NCBI RefSeq assembly: GCF_001811425.1
Contig: NZ_KV804697.1
Coordinates: forward strand, 20,071 to 84,070
DNA length: 64,000 nucleotides
Direction: 5' to 3'
Origin: Peptoniphilus_A sp001811425
GTDB lineage: Bacteria; Bacillota; Clostridia; Tissierellales; Peptoniphilaceae
A program made the translations under genes and the position numbers. Shown piece after piece: positions 41,898-50,710 of this stretch. The notes below the pieces were generated by a model. It was given only the letters and a program-made list of their open reading frames with translations. It did no database searches and was not told the DNA's origin. Position 1 is the stretch's first letter. Every line of letters starts with the position of its first letter.

Positions 41898-42854
41898 TTA
41901 ATTATTTCTTTCATATGGAAGTCCATCTGCTGATGGTGCTCTTGATCCTTTAACGAAGACAATTAATACAATAAGAGTAATTGCATAAGGAATCATTGAA
42001 AGTAAATTTGTGTCGATTTTTATGCCAATAGATCCAAGGAAAACTGATAGACCTTGGGCAAAGCCAAATAATAGGCAAGCTAACATGGCACCTTGTGGTC
42101 TCCATCCACCAAAGATTACTGCTGCAAGGGCAATAAAGCCTTGACCTGATATAAGTGTCTCTCTGTAATTGGAAACTACTGCAAGAGACATGGATGCTCC
42201 ACCAAGTCCAGCCAAAAATCCAGAGGCAAGGACACAGATATATTTTATTTTGTAGGCGTCAACACCAAGAGTTTCTGCTGCCTTAGGGTATTCACCAACA
42301 GCCCTTATTCTTAGTCCAAGTCTTGTCTTGTAGAGAATAAAGTAAACTATAAAGACAAGGACAAAGGCAAGATAAACTGAAACATATTGTGAAAAAACTA
42401 TGTCCAAAAATCTTGTGATTCCCTTACCTGAGCCGCCCTTAAATACATTTGCAAATAAAACTGGAAGTTTATCTTCGTAGTTTATGGACTTTGACATGGC
42501 AGCTCCATCAAAGAAAAGTCTGCAAAGGAAAAGTGAAAGCCCTGGTCCAATTAAATTTATGGCAATACCACTTACAACATGGTCTGCTGCAAAATTTACT
42601 GTAGCTATAGCATGAAGAAGGGCAACTAACATTCCACCAAGTCCGCCACACAAAAAGGCTAGCCAAGGATTGCCAAGATAATATCCAACAATAGAGCCAA
42701 CTACTGCTCCTATGGACATCATGCCTTCAAGTCCAATGTTTACAACTCCTGCGTTTTCAGATAAAACTCCACCGAGAGCTGTATAAATAAGAGGAGCTGA
42801 ATATAAAAGTGTAATTGATAAAATACTTGCTAAGCTTAATAGTGAACTATTCAT
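41898..42854 (-). CDS. Nucleoside-type ABC transporter permease 2
   Basis: 318 aa, about eight hydrophobic segments. It is the BPD_transp_2-type permease paired with BMP lipoproteins. The GVLSENAGVVNIGLEGMM segment near the N-terminus and GEYPKAAETLGVD near residue 190 are typical. It forms half of the channel with the adjacent permease. The ATG overlaps the previous gene by 8 bp. Relatives in Streptococcus and Lactococcus import nucleosides. Confidence 0.88.
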   Translation of the reverse strand: MNSSLLSLASILSITLLYSAPLIYTALGGVLSENAGVVNIGLEGMMSIGAVVGSIVGYYLGNPWLAFLCGGLGGMLVALLHAIATVNFAADHVVSGIAINLIGPGLSLFLCRLFFDGAAMSKSINYEDKLPVLFANVFKGGSGKGITRFLDIVFSQYVSVYLAFVLVFIVYFILYKTRLGLRIRAVGEYPKAAETLGVDAYKIKYICVLASGFLAGLGGASMSLAVVSNYRETLISGQGFIALAAVIFGGWRPQGAMLACLLFGFAQGLSVFLGSIGIKIDTNLLSMIPYAITLIVLIVFVKGSRAPSADGLPYERNN

Positions 42855-43992
42855 TTGCTCCTCCTTCTACATTTTTCTTATTTCCCCCTGAAGTGTTTGA
42901 GTCTTTCTTCGTCCACTTAGTAAAGAAAAATCTAATCATATCTAAAAGTTTTGGCATTGCAATAAATAAAATCATTATGCCCACAATAATATTTACAACT
43001 TCGGAATAAGTGCCAATAGTTGTAAGTTTTCCTCCCCCATAAGTTAGACCTGCGTATAAAAGTGCAGCTGGTATTGTACCAAGAGGATTGTTGCCAGCAA
43101 TAAGTGCCACAGCCATTCCATCGAAGCCATAGCCTTCTTGCCCTGCCATAATTCCAATGTTTCCTGAGACTCCAAGAACTGTAATTGCTCCTGCAAGCCC
43201 TGCCAAAATTCCTGCTATGCCCATAGATGTAACTATGGATTTATTAATGCTAATGCCGCCATATTCTGCTGCCTTTTGGTTAAAGCCAACGGCACGAAGT
43301 TCATAGCCAAGGGTAGTTTTTTTGAGGATATACCAAATTACGATTGCAGCTATAATTGCAATAATAATTCCAAAATTAACTGGCGGATTTAAAATATCTC
43401 TCAAAAATTTATTATTTGCCAAGACGGCCTTTCCCGCCTCACTTGCCTTCCAAGAGCCGAGAATTTTTATAGAGGCACTTTTTTTAATTGGATAGGAGTT
43501 GTCTGACTCAATGTTTCTAAGTAATGGAAAACTTAAAAGATAGTTGCTAAGGTAAAAGGCAATCCAGTTCATCATAATTGATGAAATAACTTCATTTACT
43601 TGGAATTTTGCCTTTAAGATACCAACTAAGGCTCCCCAAATATAGCCACAAAGAGCACCTGCAAGAAGGGCTACAAGACCGTGAAGAACTGGTGGCAAGT
43701 CTAAAAGTAGACCCACAACTAGGGCTCCAATTGAGCCAACAATGTATTGACCTTCTGCGCCGATGTTAAATAGTCCTGTGTTAAAGGCAAAGGCAACGGA
43801 AAGTCCTGTTAAGATTAGTGGCACTGCCTTTACAATTGTCCAGGAAATATATTTTGGCTTGCCAAAGGCGCCGAAAAATATAACCTTGTAAGCTTCTATT
43901 GGGTTAGTTCCACTGACTATTAAAATAATGGAGCCAATAATAATACCAAGTACAATGGCAAGCACTGTATATAAAAATCTATTTCTCTTCAT
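42847..43992 (-). CDS. Nucleoside-type ABC transporter permease 1
   Basis: 381 aa, about ten hydrophobic segments. It has GLSVAFAFNTGLFNIGAEGQYIVG near residue 60 and AVGFNQKAAEYGGI in the cytoplasmic loop, as in the first permease of BMP-type importers. The C-terminus is a hydrophilic tail (FTKWTKKDSNTSGGNKKN). It overlaps the ATPase gene by 14 bp and the second permease by 8 bp, so the three are translated together. Confidence 0.88.
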   Translation of the reverse strand: MKRNRFLYTVLAIVLGIIIGSIILIVSGTNPIEAYKVIFFGAFGKPKYISWTIVKAVPLILTGLSVAFAFNTGLFNIGAEGQYIVGSIGALVVGLLLDLPPVLHGLVALLAGALCGYIWGALVGILKAKFQVNEVISSIMMNWIAFYLSNYLLSFPLLRNIESDNSYPIKKSASIKILGSWKASEAGKAVLANNKFLRDILNPPVNFGIIIAIIAAIVIWYILKKTTLGYELRAVGFNQKAAEYGGISINKSIVTSMGIAGILAGLAGAITVLGVSGNIGIMAGQEGYGFDGMAVALIAGNNPLGTIPAALLYAGLTYGGGKLTTIGTYSEVVNIIVGIMILFIAMPKLLDMIRFFFTKWTKKDSNTSGGNKKNVEGGANE

Positions 43993-45511
43993 TTTTACCT
44001 CCTGCCATGTATAGTCCTATTTCACTTTCATTAGTTTCTTTAGCATCAAAAGTTTTTAGAATTTTGCCATTGTAGATGACAGAAATTCTATCAGATAGAG
44101 CCATTATTTCATCTAGTTCAAAGGAAATGAGAAGGACTGCCTTGCCCTTGTCCCTTTGATTAATCAAAAAGTTTCTAATGTATTCAATGGCACCAACATC
44201 AAGACCCCTAGTAGGTTGTGCCGCAATTAAAAGGTCTGGGTCTCCTGAAATTTCTCTGGCAAGGATTACCTTTTGTTGATTTCCACCAGAAAGTTCTCCT
44301 GCCAGTCTATCTATATTCCTAGGTCTTATGTCGTAATCATCTTGGAGTTTTTTGGCATTGTCTTCGATCTTCTTAAAATCTAAAATTCCCTTTTTAGAAT
44401 ATTGATCCTTGTAATAGTTTTTTAAAATTAAATTTTCTGCAACGCTAAAATCTAAAACTAGGCCTCGAAGTTGTCTATCTTCTGGGATTGAATTGATTCC
44501 CCTTTCAATAATTTCTCTTGGACTCTTGTTTAAAATTTCCTCGCCCTTAAAAATAATTGAGCCGCTTTCAGCTAACTTTAGACCAGTTAAAGTCTCAATG
44601 AGTTCAGATTGACCGTTGCCATCAACGCCAGCTATTCCGTGGATTTCCCCAGCTTTTACATCTAAGTCCAGATCATCTAATTTTTTTACATTTCTAAAAT
44701 CTCTTGCACACAATTTTTTGATTTCAAGAATTCTTTCGCCAGCTTCCACATCTTTTTTGTCAACATCAAGATGAACAGCTCTACCAACCATCATGTCTGC
44801 AAGTTGTGATTCAGTGACATCAGAAACATTTACAGTTTCAATTTTCTTGCCACGCCTTATAATGGTACACCTGTGTGCCATTTGCTTAATTTCCTTTAAT
44901 TTGTGAGTGATAATTATAATTGACTTACCTTCCTTGGAAAGGTTTTTTATAATTTCAATAAGCTCCGTAATTTCTTGAGGCGTCAAAACAGCTGTTGGCT
45001 CATCAAAAATTAAAATATCAGCGCCCCTATAAAGGACTTTTAAAATTTCAACTTTTTGTTGAGTACCAACAGAAATATCCTGAATCTTGGCATCGGGATC
45101 GATTTTAAAACCATATCTCTCAGAGAGAGCGATGACATCTTCCCTTGCCTTTTTTATATCAACTTTGATGCCATTCATGGGTTCCATGCCCAAAATAATA
45201 TTTTCAACAACAGTGAAGGGCTCGATTAGCATAAAATGTTGGTGAACCATGCCAAGGCCAGCCTTGATTGCATCATTGGGATCCTTAAATTCTTTTTTTT
45301 CATTGTTTATATAAATATCACCTGATGTAGGAGAGCTCATGCCGTAAAGCATATTCATAAGAGTAGTTTTGCCGGCACCATTTTCTCCAAGAAGGGAATG
45401 AATTTCACCTCTTCTAATATCAAGATCAATTCCATCGTTTGCAACGAAATCGCCAAATTTTTTTGTGATATTCTCCATGCGAACGACTAAATCTCTGTTA
45501 TCAATTTCCAA
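43979..45511 (-). CDS. Nucleoside-type ABC transporter ATP-binding protein (two nucleotide-binding domains)
   Basis: 510 aa in two fused ATPase halves. The first has GENGAGKTT and the degenerate signature ISVGTQQKVEILK; the second has GVDGNGQSE in the Walker A place and LSGGNQQKV as signature, with LIAAQPTRGLD. A double-domain ATPase is usual for sugar and nucleoside importers of this family. It lies between the BMP lipoprotein gene and the two permeases. A hairpin upstream separates it from the lipoprotein gene. Confidence 0.9.
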   Translation of the reverse strand: MEIDNRDLVVRMENITKKFGDFVANDGIDLDIRRGEIHSLLGENGAGKTTLMNMLYGMSSPTSGDIYINNEKKEFKDPNDAIKAGLGMVHQHFMLIEPFTVVENIILGMEPMNGIKVDIKKAREDVIALSERYGFKIDPDAKIQDISVGTQQKVEILKVLYRGADILIFDEPTAVLTPQEITELIEIIKNLSKEGKSIIIITHKLKEIKQMAHRCTIIRRGKKIETVNVSDVTESQLADMMVGRAVHLDVDKKDVEAGERILEIKKLCARDFRNVKKLDDLDLDVKAGEIHGIAGVDGNGQSELIETLTGLKLAESGSIIFKGEEILNKSPREIIERGINSIPEDRQLRGLVLDFSVAENLILKNYYKDQYSKKGILDFKKIEDNAKKLQDDYDIRPRNIDRLAGELSGGNQQKVILAREISGDPDLLIAAQPTRGLDVGAIEYIRNFLINQRDKGKAVLLISFELDEIMALSDRISVIYNGKILKTFDAKETNESEIGLYMAGGKNEEK

Positions 45512-45581
45512 GACAAACGCTCCTTTGTTTTATTAAGTAAATTATACCAAAGATTTATGATTTTTTGAATTAAATTGCAAG

Positions 45582-45613
45582 AAAAAAGCCACCTCATAAA
45601 AATGAGATGACTT
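45582..45613 (-). terminator. Intercistronic hairpin after the BMP lipoprotein gene
   Basis: A 12-base stem (AAGCCACCTCAT / ATGAGATGACTT, two wobbles) is followed on the minus strand by a T run, between the lipoprotein gene and the ATPase gene. It likely lets only part of the transcription continue, so the receptor outnumbers the transporter. Confidence 0.7.
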
Positions 45614-45632
45614 TAAAAAACTTTGTCAAAAA

Positions 45633-46727
45633 TTATTTGTATTCATTGTAAGTTTCTTCGTTATAAGGAACTTTGATTTCTCCAGAAACAATTTTCTTAG
45701 AGATTTCTTCAACGCTCTTTAAAACTTCTGGCTTAACATTTTTATCAGATGTTGGTGCAATACCTACTGCTCCGTCATCAGCTAAACCAAGTTCAATAGT
45801 TCTTCCACCTTCAAATTTGCCTTCTTGCATTTCTTTTACAACTTGGTAAACAGCAACATCGGCATTTTTCATTGCAGAAGTTAATACATTTTCAGGAGCT
45901 CTGTCGCTTTGGTCTCTATCAACACCAATTGCCCACTTGCCAGCTTCTTTAGCAGCTTCGATAACACCTTCGCCTGCTCCACCAGCTGCGTGGAATACTA
46001 CATCAGCACCGTTTTGGTACATTGTAGCAGTGATTGATTTACCCTTTTGTGCATCAGAGAAGTTTCCAACATATTGGCTAAGAACTTCGATTTCAGTTCC
46101 TCTTTCCTTAGCTGCATAATCAACACCAGCCTTGTAACCATATTCAAATCCCCAGATGATGTTTCCTTCTTGACCACCAACAAAACCAACTTTGTTAGTT
46201 TCAGTAGTCATACCAGCAATGTAACCAACTAGGAAAGATGGTTCTTGTGCCCTAAACATAATTCCAAGTAGGTTTGTTGGAGCTTCGATTTTGTTTCCCT
46301 TTTCATCAACTGTAACATCAACGTCAACTATTGCATAGTTAATTTCAGGATACATTCCAGCAGCTTCAGCTACGTTACCACCCATTTTAAAACCAGCGCC
46401 AACGATTAAATTCTTTTCTTGATCAGCAAAAGTTTCTAAGTTTGGAGTGTAGTCCTTAGTGTCCTTAGATTCAATGTATTCAGCCTTGATTCCAAGTTCT
46501 TTTTGTGCCTTTTGAAGTCCTTCCCATACACCTTGGTTAAAGGATTGGTCGTTAACTCCACCTTCGTCAGTAACAAAACCAACATTTACATCAGTTTTAG
46601 CTTCTGTACTTTCTTCTTTAGTAGCGTTTTCAGCCTTATTATCAGCTTCTTTTTTGTTGCCGCCACCACAAGCAACAAGTGTCATTGCCATCAATAACAC
46701 TGCAAGTAAAGTAAATTTCTTCTTCAT
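45633..46727 (-). CDS. BMP-family nucleoside-binding lipoprotein
   Basis: 364 aa. The signal peptide ends in a lipobox (LVAC, Cys20). The mature protein is a two-lobed PnrA/BMP fold: GFVTDEGGVNDQSFNQGVWEGL near residue 50, VGAGFKMGG, VGFVGGQEGNIIWGFEYGYKAG near residue 185, and HAAGGAGEGVIEAAKEAGKWAIGVDRDQ. Relatives bind purine nucleosides outside the cell and hand them to the ABC permeases encoded downstream. It is the first gene of the operon and has an AGGAGG site. Confidence 0.9.
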   Translation of the reverse strand: MKKKFTLLAVLLMAMTLVACGGGNKKEADNKAENATKEESTEAKTDVNVGFVTDEGGVNDQSFNQGVWEGLQKAQKELGIKAEYIESKDTKDYTPNLETFADQEKNLIVGAGFKMGGNVAEAAGMYPEINYAIVDVDVTVDEKGNKIEAPTNLLGIMFRAQEPSFLVGYIAGMTTETNKVGFVGGQEGNIIWGFEYGYKAGVDYAAKERGTEIEVLSQYVGNFSDAQKGKSITATMYQNGADVVFHAAGGAGEGVIEAAKEAGKWAIGVDRDQSDRAPENVLTSAMKNADVAVYQVVKEMQEGKFEGGRTIELGLADDGAVGIAPTSDKNVKPEVLKSVEEISKKIVSGEIKVPYNEETYNEYK

Positions 46728-46838
46728 AAATAAATCCTCCTATTTGTATTTAATTAAATTATATATTATTGCGCCACTAATTTCAATTTCATATAAAAAT
46801 AAAAAATTTTTAGAAAAAAGTTTTCACAAATCTTCTCA

Positions 46839-46870
46839 TAAAAAATAACTGCAAAAAAATGCAGTTATTT
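46839..46870 (-). terminator. Terminator of the GNAT gene
   Basis: A perfect 11-bp stem (AAATAACTGCA / TGCAGTTATTT) with a T run on the minus strand overlaps the stop codon of the GNAT gene. Confidence 0.75.
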
Positions 46871-47485
46871 TAAATATCTGATCAATTGAACTAAGTATTT
46901 ACCATTTAAATTAGTTTCTTCTTTATCAAGTTTTCTTACACCAAAAATAGTAAATCCATTATTCTCATAAAAATTAATTAAACTTTTAACATTTTCGCAT
47001 TCAAGATAAACAAATTTACCTCCACTTATCTCTTGCGCTGCTCTAACTTTTCTACAGGCTAATTCTAATAATTCGCTTCCTGAAATAAGAGAATCATCAC
47101 TTATATTATAATTTTTACCAAGTTGACCAATTAAATGGCAAGACATAATATAACTTTTTAACTTGGATTCAAAGTTTGAATATGTGTTAATCTTCTTTCT
47201 CAAACTATTAGAAATTCTGGCATCGCTTTTAATAACAACAGCCTTCATAGCAAGAGAATAATAAGCCAAAAATTCTAAGTTACCTTTATATTTTGTAAAA
47301 ACTAGATAAGTAGAAGCTAAACCTCTTTTTCCAAACTCTTCAGCTTTAGTTTTTAAAAAGTAATTCACATCTTCATTATATTTTGAATCAAAACTATTTA
47401 ATAGATCATGAGTTTCTTCTTCTCCTCTAGCATCTAAAAAATCTCTTAAATTTACCTCAAATAATTTTGATTTATTCATTATCAT
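46865..47485 (-). CDS. GNAT-fold protein, possible toxin of a toxin-antitoxin pair
   Basis: 206 aa. The C-terminal half resembles a GNAT acetyltransferase: CHLIGQLGKNYNISDDSL-ISGSELLELACRK is the acetyl-CoA region, with an insertion, and VYLECENVKSLINFYENNGFTIFGVR the final motif. The N-terminal part (DFLDARGEEETHDLLNSF) is unlike simple GNATs. It overlaps the 58-aa gene upstream by 14 bp, a close link typical of antitoxin-toxin pairs such as those with GNAT toxins that acetylate aminoacyl-tRNA. Function is inferred. Confidence 0.6.
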   Translation of the reverse strand: MIMNKSKLFEVNLRDFLDARGEEETHDLLNSFDSKYNEDVNYFLKTKAEEFGKRGLASTYLVFTKYKGNLEFLAYYSLAMKAVVIKSDARISNSLRKKINTYSNFESKLKSYIMSCHLIGQLGKNYNISDDSLISGSELLELACRKVRAAQEISGGKFVYLECENVKSLINFYENNGFTIFGVRKLDKEETNLNGKYLVQLIRYLK

Positions 47486-47648
47486 TAAAGTACTTCTCCA
47501 AATCTTCAGCCTTTAAAGTTTGTACTTCTCTATCTAATTTTACTTTAGGGTCAGGCTTTTTTATAGCCTTATCTAAAGCGTAGAAGAAATTACTTGTATC
47601 TCTTTTTGTTTTTAAGTTAATTGTTTTTAAAAAACTTTTTGTAGCCAT
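47472..47648 (-). CDS. Small partner of the GNAT-fold protein, possible antitoxin
   Basis: 58 aa from the ATG at 47648 (MATKSFLKTIN), which has a GGGAGG site. A longer frame starting seven codons earlier is less likely because its start overlaps that ribosome site. It is basic at the N-terminus (FLKTINLKTKRD) and acidic at the end (DLEKYFNDNE). This would suit a DNA- or toxin-binding antitoxin. I recognise no named family. The stop overlaps the GNAT start. Confidence 0.55.
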   Translation of the reverse strand: MATKSFLKTINLKTKRDTSNFFYALDKAIKKPDPKVKLDREVQTLKAEDLEKYFNDNE

Positions 47649-47718
47649 AATACCCCTCCCTATATTCATATTATATCACAATATTTTTGGGTTAATAGCT
47701 TAAAATACTTTGTTTATA

Positions 47719-47745
47719 CAAAAAAAGCCCAACTAGGTTGAGCTT
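47719..47745 (-). terminator. Terminator of the unknown membrane protein gene
   Basis: An AAGCCCAAC / GTTGAGCTT stem (one mismatch, three-base loop) is followed by a T run on the minus strand. Confidence 0.7.
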
Positions 47746-47769
47746 TTAATAATCTTTTGTTATTCTTTT

Positions 47770-48798
47770 TTATCCTATGAAAACTCTTGGTATCATAAAT
47801 AATACTAGTGAAGCTACAAAGTACATTAACAAAAAGGCTAGTGATTGTTTCATTTCCTTTGTGCCAAAAGTTACATCTTCATCTGCTGCTAAAAATCTTG
47901 CTGCAATAGATGCAAGACATCCTAATATTGGATAAATTATTAATACTCCAAGGTTACTTGTTCCCTTATCCATAAATCTGTAAAAGGCTGGGATCATGAT
48001 AAATAAGGCTCCAAGATAAATTGGGAAGCTTCCCTTGCCTAGCCAGATTAGTGCAATTACACCAAGTGTCAAAACTAAAAAGGCAACTGTTGAAATTGTG
48101 TTGATTAGAGAAATTTTATTTATCAAGCCTTGGTCTATTAGTTCCAATTTATTTATATAGTAGCCTGAATTTGTGTAGGCTTCCTTTACGCTATCTGTTG
48201 ATTTTGTCGTTTCTGTCCAATTTTCTACCTTTGCATTAGTTACAAATATAGATGCGTCTTCAACCTTTTGTCCACCAGAAAAATATAGTGTGTTTGGATC
48301 GTAATAAACTTCAAAGGCATATTCTCCAACTTTTTCTGACAAATCTAATTTTACTTCACTCACTGCTTTAAAATCTTTATTTTCAGTTTTGTTGTAAAAA
48401 TCTTTAACTTTTAGTTTTAATTTTTCTTCAAAAAGTGATTTATTGATTTTGTCGAAGTCTCCCTTTAGCTTTACCTTTGACTTGCTAAAGTTTACACCTT
48501 CGCCAAAGAAAATTTGTCTAGTAGGTGTGCCCATTATCCTTGCAGTTGAATCTTCGCCTGCATAAGAAAATTTTATGTCATATTTTATGAGTTTTTCGCT
48601 ACCTTCTTTTACCACAGATCTTGCAACTTGAAGATTTTCTACTCCATCGGAATTGTTAAATAAAATTCCGTCAAATTCTCTTTCTACATTTGAATTTGGC
48701 CACATAAGAGACTTACTAAAAAAAGCAGTTAGAGAAAATAACATAAGTACTAATAAGAAAATTGCAAATATTACAAGCTTTTTTATTCTCTTGTTCAT
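47770..48798 (-). CDS. Membrane protein of unknown function
   Basis: 342 aa. There is one N-terminal membrane segment (about 8-30), a large extracytoplasmic region to about residue 225, then four C-terminal segments (about 235-340). The extracytoplasmic part is mixed beta-rich sequence with lysines and no known motif, e.g. ARIMGTPTRQIFFGEGV. The C-terminal part includes YPILGCLASIAARFLAADEDVTFGTKEMKQSL. I recognise no family. A single gene with its own terminator, between the GNAT pair and the polyamine transporter. Confidence 0.7.
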   Translation of the reverse strand: MNKRIKKLVIFAIFLLVLMLFSLTAFFSKSLMWPNSNVEREFDGILFNNSDGVENLQVARSVVKEGSEKLIKYDIKFSYAGEDSTARIMGTPTRQIFFGEGVNFSKSKVKLKGDFDKINKSLFEEKLKLKVKDFYNKTENKDFKAVSEVKLDLSEKVGEYAFEVYYDPNTLYFSGGQKVEDASIFVTNAKVENWTETTKSTDSVKEAYTNSGYYINKLELIDQGLINKISLINTISTVAFLVLTLGVIALIWLGKGSFPIYLGALFIMIPAFYRFMDKGTSNLGVLIIYPILGCLASIAARFLAADEDVTFGTKEMKQSLAFLLMYFVASLVLFMIPRVFIG

Positions 48799-48881
48799 TT
48801 TAAACCTCCGTTATGAAAACATTTCGCTTATACTATATAATATCACATAAGGACCCTAAAATAAACAAATTTATTAGCATA

Positions 48882-49928
48882 TTAAAGATTGGAAGCATTT
48901 ATTTCTGTCCAGATCCTGTCGTAAACTTTTATAAAGTCGCCAAGATCCCTAAAAGATTCAAGTGGTGGAAGTAAGTCTATGTCTGGATAGGCTACCTTGG
49001 AGTTTTTGATTTCATCAGGAAGAAGATCTTTTACTCCCTTAACTGGTGAAGTGTAGCCAACGCAGTATTCGGCATTTTTTGCTTGCACTTCAGGTTTAAG
49101 CATATAATTTATAAATTTTTCTGCTCCAGAAACATTTTGTGCATTCTTTGGTATAACCATGGAGTCGTACCAAATATTTGAACCTTCCTTTGGCACTACA
49201 TAATCTAAGTCTTCATTTTGTTGCATCATGAGAAGGGCATCACCTGAATACATTACAGATAAGTTTGCGTCGCCTTGCACAACTACATCTCTTCCATCAT
49301 CATCAAGATAGGCATATACAAGTGGCTTTTGCTGGATGAGAGATTTTTTTGCTTCTTCAAGTTCCTTTTCATCTGTTGAATTTAGTGAGTAGCCCAGTCT
49401 TTTTAGGGCAAGACCTAGAGTATCTCTTTGTGAATTATACATAATTATTTGGTCTTTATACTTTTCATTCCATAATATATCCCAGGAATCGACCTTGTCT
49501 TTGACTTCACTTTTGTTGTAGACAATTCCAACAGTTCCCCAGAAGTATGGCACAGAATATTTATTTTCTGGGTCAAAGCTTGGATTTTTTAACTTGTCTT
49601 CAACTCCAGCAAAGTTTGGAATGTTGTCGAAATTAATTTCTTGAATCAAGCCTTCTTTTATAAGTCTTTCAATCATATAATCACTTGGCACAATTACATC
49701 GTACTTATCTTGGGATTGTGTCATCTTAATGTAAAGGTCCTCGTTGGAAGCGTAAGTGTCGTAATTTACCTTTATTCCTGTTTCCTTTTGGAAGTCCTTT
49801 AAAATAGATGGGTCGATGTATTCACCCCAGTTGTAAACATAAATTTCTTCCTTTGCCTGGTCTTTTTTGCCACAAGCAGTTAATGTCAAAAGCATTAAGA
49901 CTGATAGGGCTAAAATTATTTTTTTCAT
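48882..49928 (-). CDS. potD: Spermidine/putrescine-binding lipoprotein
   Basis: 348 aa. The lipobox is at Cys19 (TLTAC). The mature chain has the PotD/PotF signature: YVYNWGEYIDPSILKDFQKETGIKVNYDTYASNEDLYIK, DVIVPSDYMIERLIKEG, and the SDALLMM-type region GDANLSVMYSGDALLMMQQN. It delivers polyamines to the PotBC permease. Here potD comes last in the operon and overlaps potC by 4 bp. Confidence 0.92.
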   Translation of the reverse strand: MKKIILALSVLMLLTLTACGKKDQAKEEIYVYNWGEYIDPSILKDFQKETGIKVNYDTYASNEDLYIKMTQSQDKYDVIVPSDYMIERLIKEGLIQEINFDNIPNFAGVEDKLKNPSFDPENKYSVPYFWGTVGIVYNKSEVKDKVDSWDILWNEKYKDQIIMYNSQRDTLGLALKRLGYSLNSTDEKELEEAKKSLIQQKPLVYAYLDDDGRDVVVQGDANLSVMYSGDALLMMQQNEDLDYVVPKEGSNIWYDSMVIPKNAQNVSGAEKFINYMLKPEVQAKNAEYCVGYTSPVKGVKDLLPDEIKNSKVAYPDIDLLPPLESFRDLGDFIKVYDRIWTEINASNL

Positions 49929-50710
49929 ATTTCCACCTCAATTTTTTTATTTTTTTCGCTTCTCTTGTTAATTATTACAAGTAAAATCAAGAGAGATACT
50001 AGCATAAGCGTTGATACTGCATTTATTGACGGATTGATTCCCTTTCTCGCCATGGAATAAATTGTTATTGATAAGTTTGAAACTCCCTGTCCAGTGTTGA
50101 AGAAGGAAATTACAAAGTCGTCAATGGAAAGTGTAAAGGACATCAAGGCTCCCGTTAGTATTGCAGGTTTTATCTGTGGTATTACCACATGAAGAATGGC
50201 ATAAGTTGGCGTGGCACCCAAATCTAGGGCTGCCTCAAGAGTGTTTTTTTGCAATTGATTTAATTTTGGCAAAATTGACAAAATTACATAGGGAATGCAA
50301 AAGACTATGTGTGAAATAATCATAGTTGTGTATCCCATTCTTATATTAAAGAGTCCAAATAAGCCCATTAGAGCAACAGCTGTCACTATGTCGGGGTTAA
50401 TTACTGGAAGATAATTTATATTTAAGATTGCATCCTTCTTAAAGCCTCTCAGTTCATTTATGGCTATGGCTGAAATTGTCCCCACAACTGTGGAAATTAT
50501 TGTCGCCACCACTGCCACAAAAATTGTAGTCCAAAGTGAGGATAAAATTGCCGGATCATTGAAGAGCTGCTTGTACCACTTTAGGGTAAAGCCTGCCCAT
50601 GACCCTCTTAGCTTTGAATTGTTAAAACTAAAGACAACGAGAATTACTATTGGGGCGTACAAAAATACAAAGATCAAAAATAAATAAATTCTATCTATTA
50701 TTTTTTTCAA
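49925..50710 (-). CDS. potC: Polyamine ABC transporter permease
   Basis: 261 aa, six hydrophobic segments. It has the inner-membrane EAA loop (EAALDLGATPTYAILHVVIPQIKPAILTG) that contacts the ATPase. It pairs with PotB. The gene overlaps potB by 4 bp upstream and potD by 4 bp downstream. Confidence 0.92.
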   Translation of the reverse strand: MKKIIDRIYLFLIFVFLYAPIVILVVFSFNNSKLRGSWAGFTLKWYKQLFNDPAILSSLWTTIFVAVVATIISTVVGTISAIAINELRGFKKDAILNINYLPVINPDIVTAVALMGLFGLFNIRMGYTTMIISHIVFCIPYVILSILPKLNQLQKNTLEAALDLGATPTYAILHVVIPQIKPAILTGALMSFTLSIDDFVISFFNTGQGVSNLSITIYSMARKGINPSINAVSTLMLVSLLILLVIINKRSEKNKKIEVEI

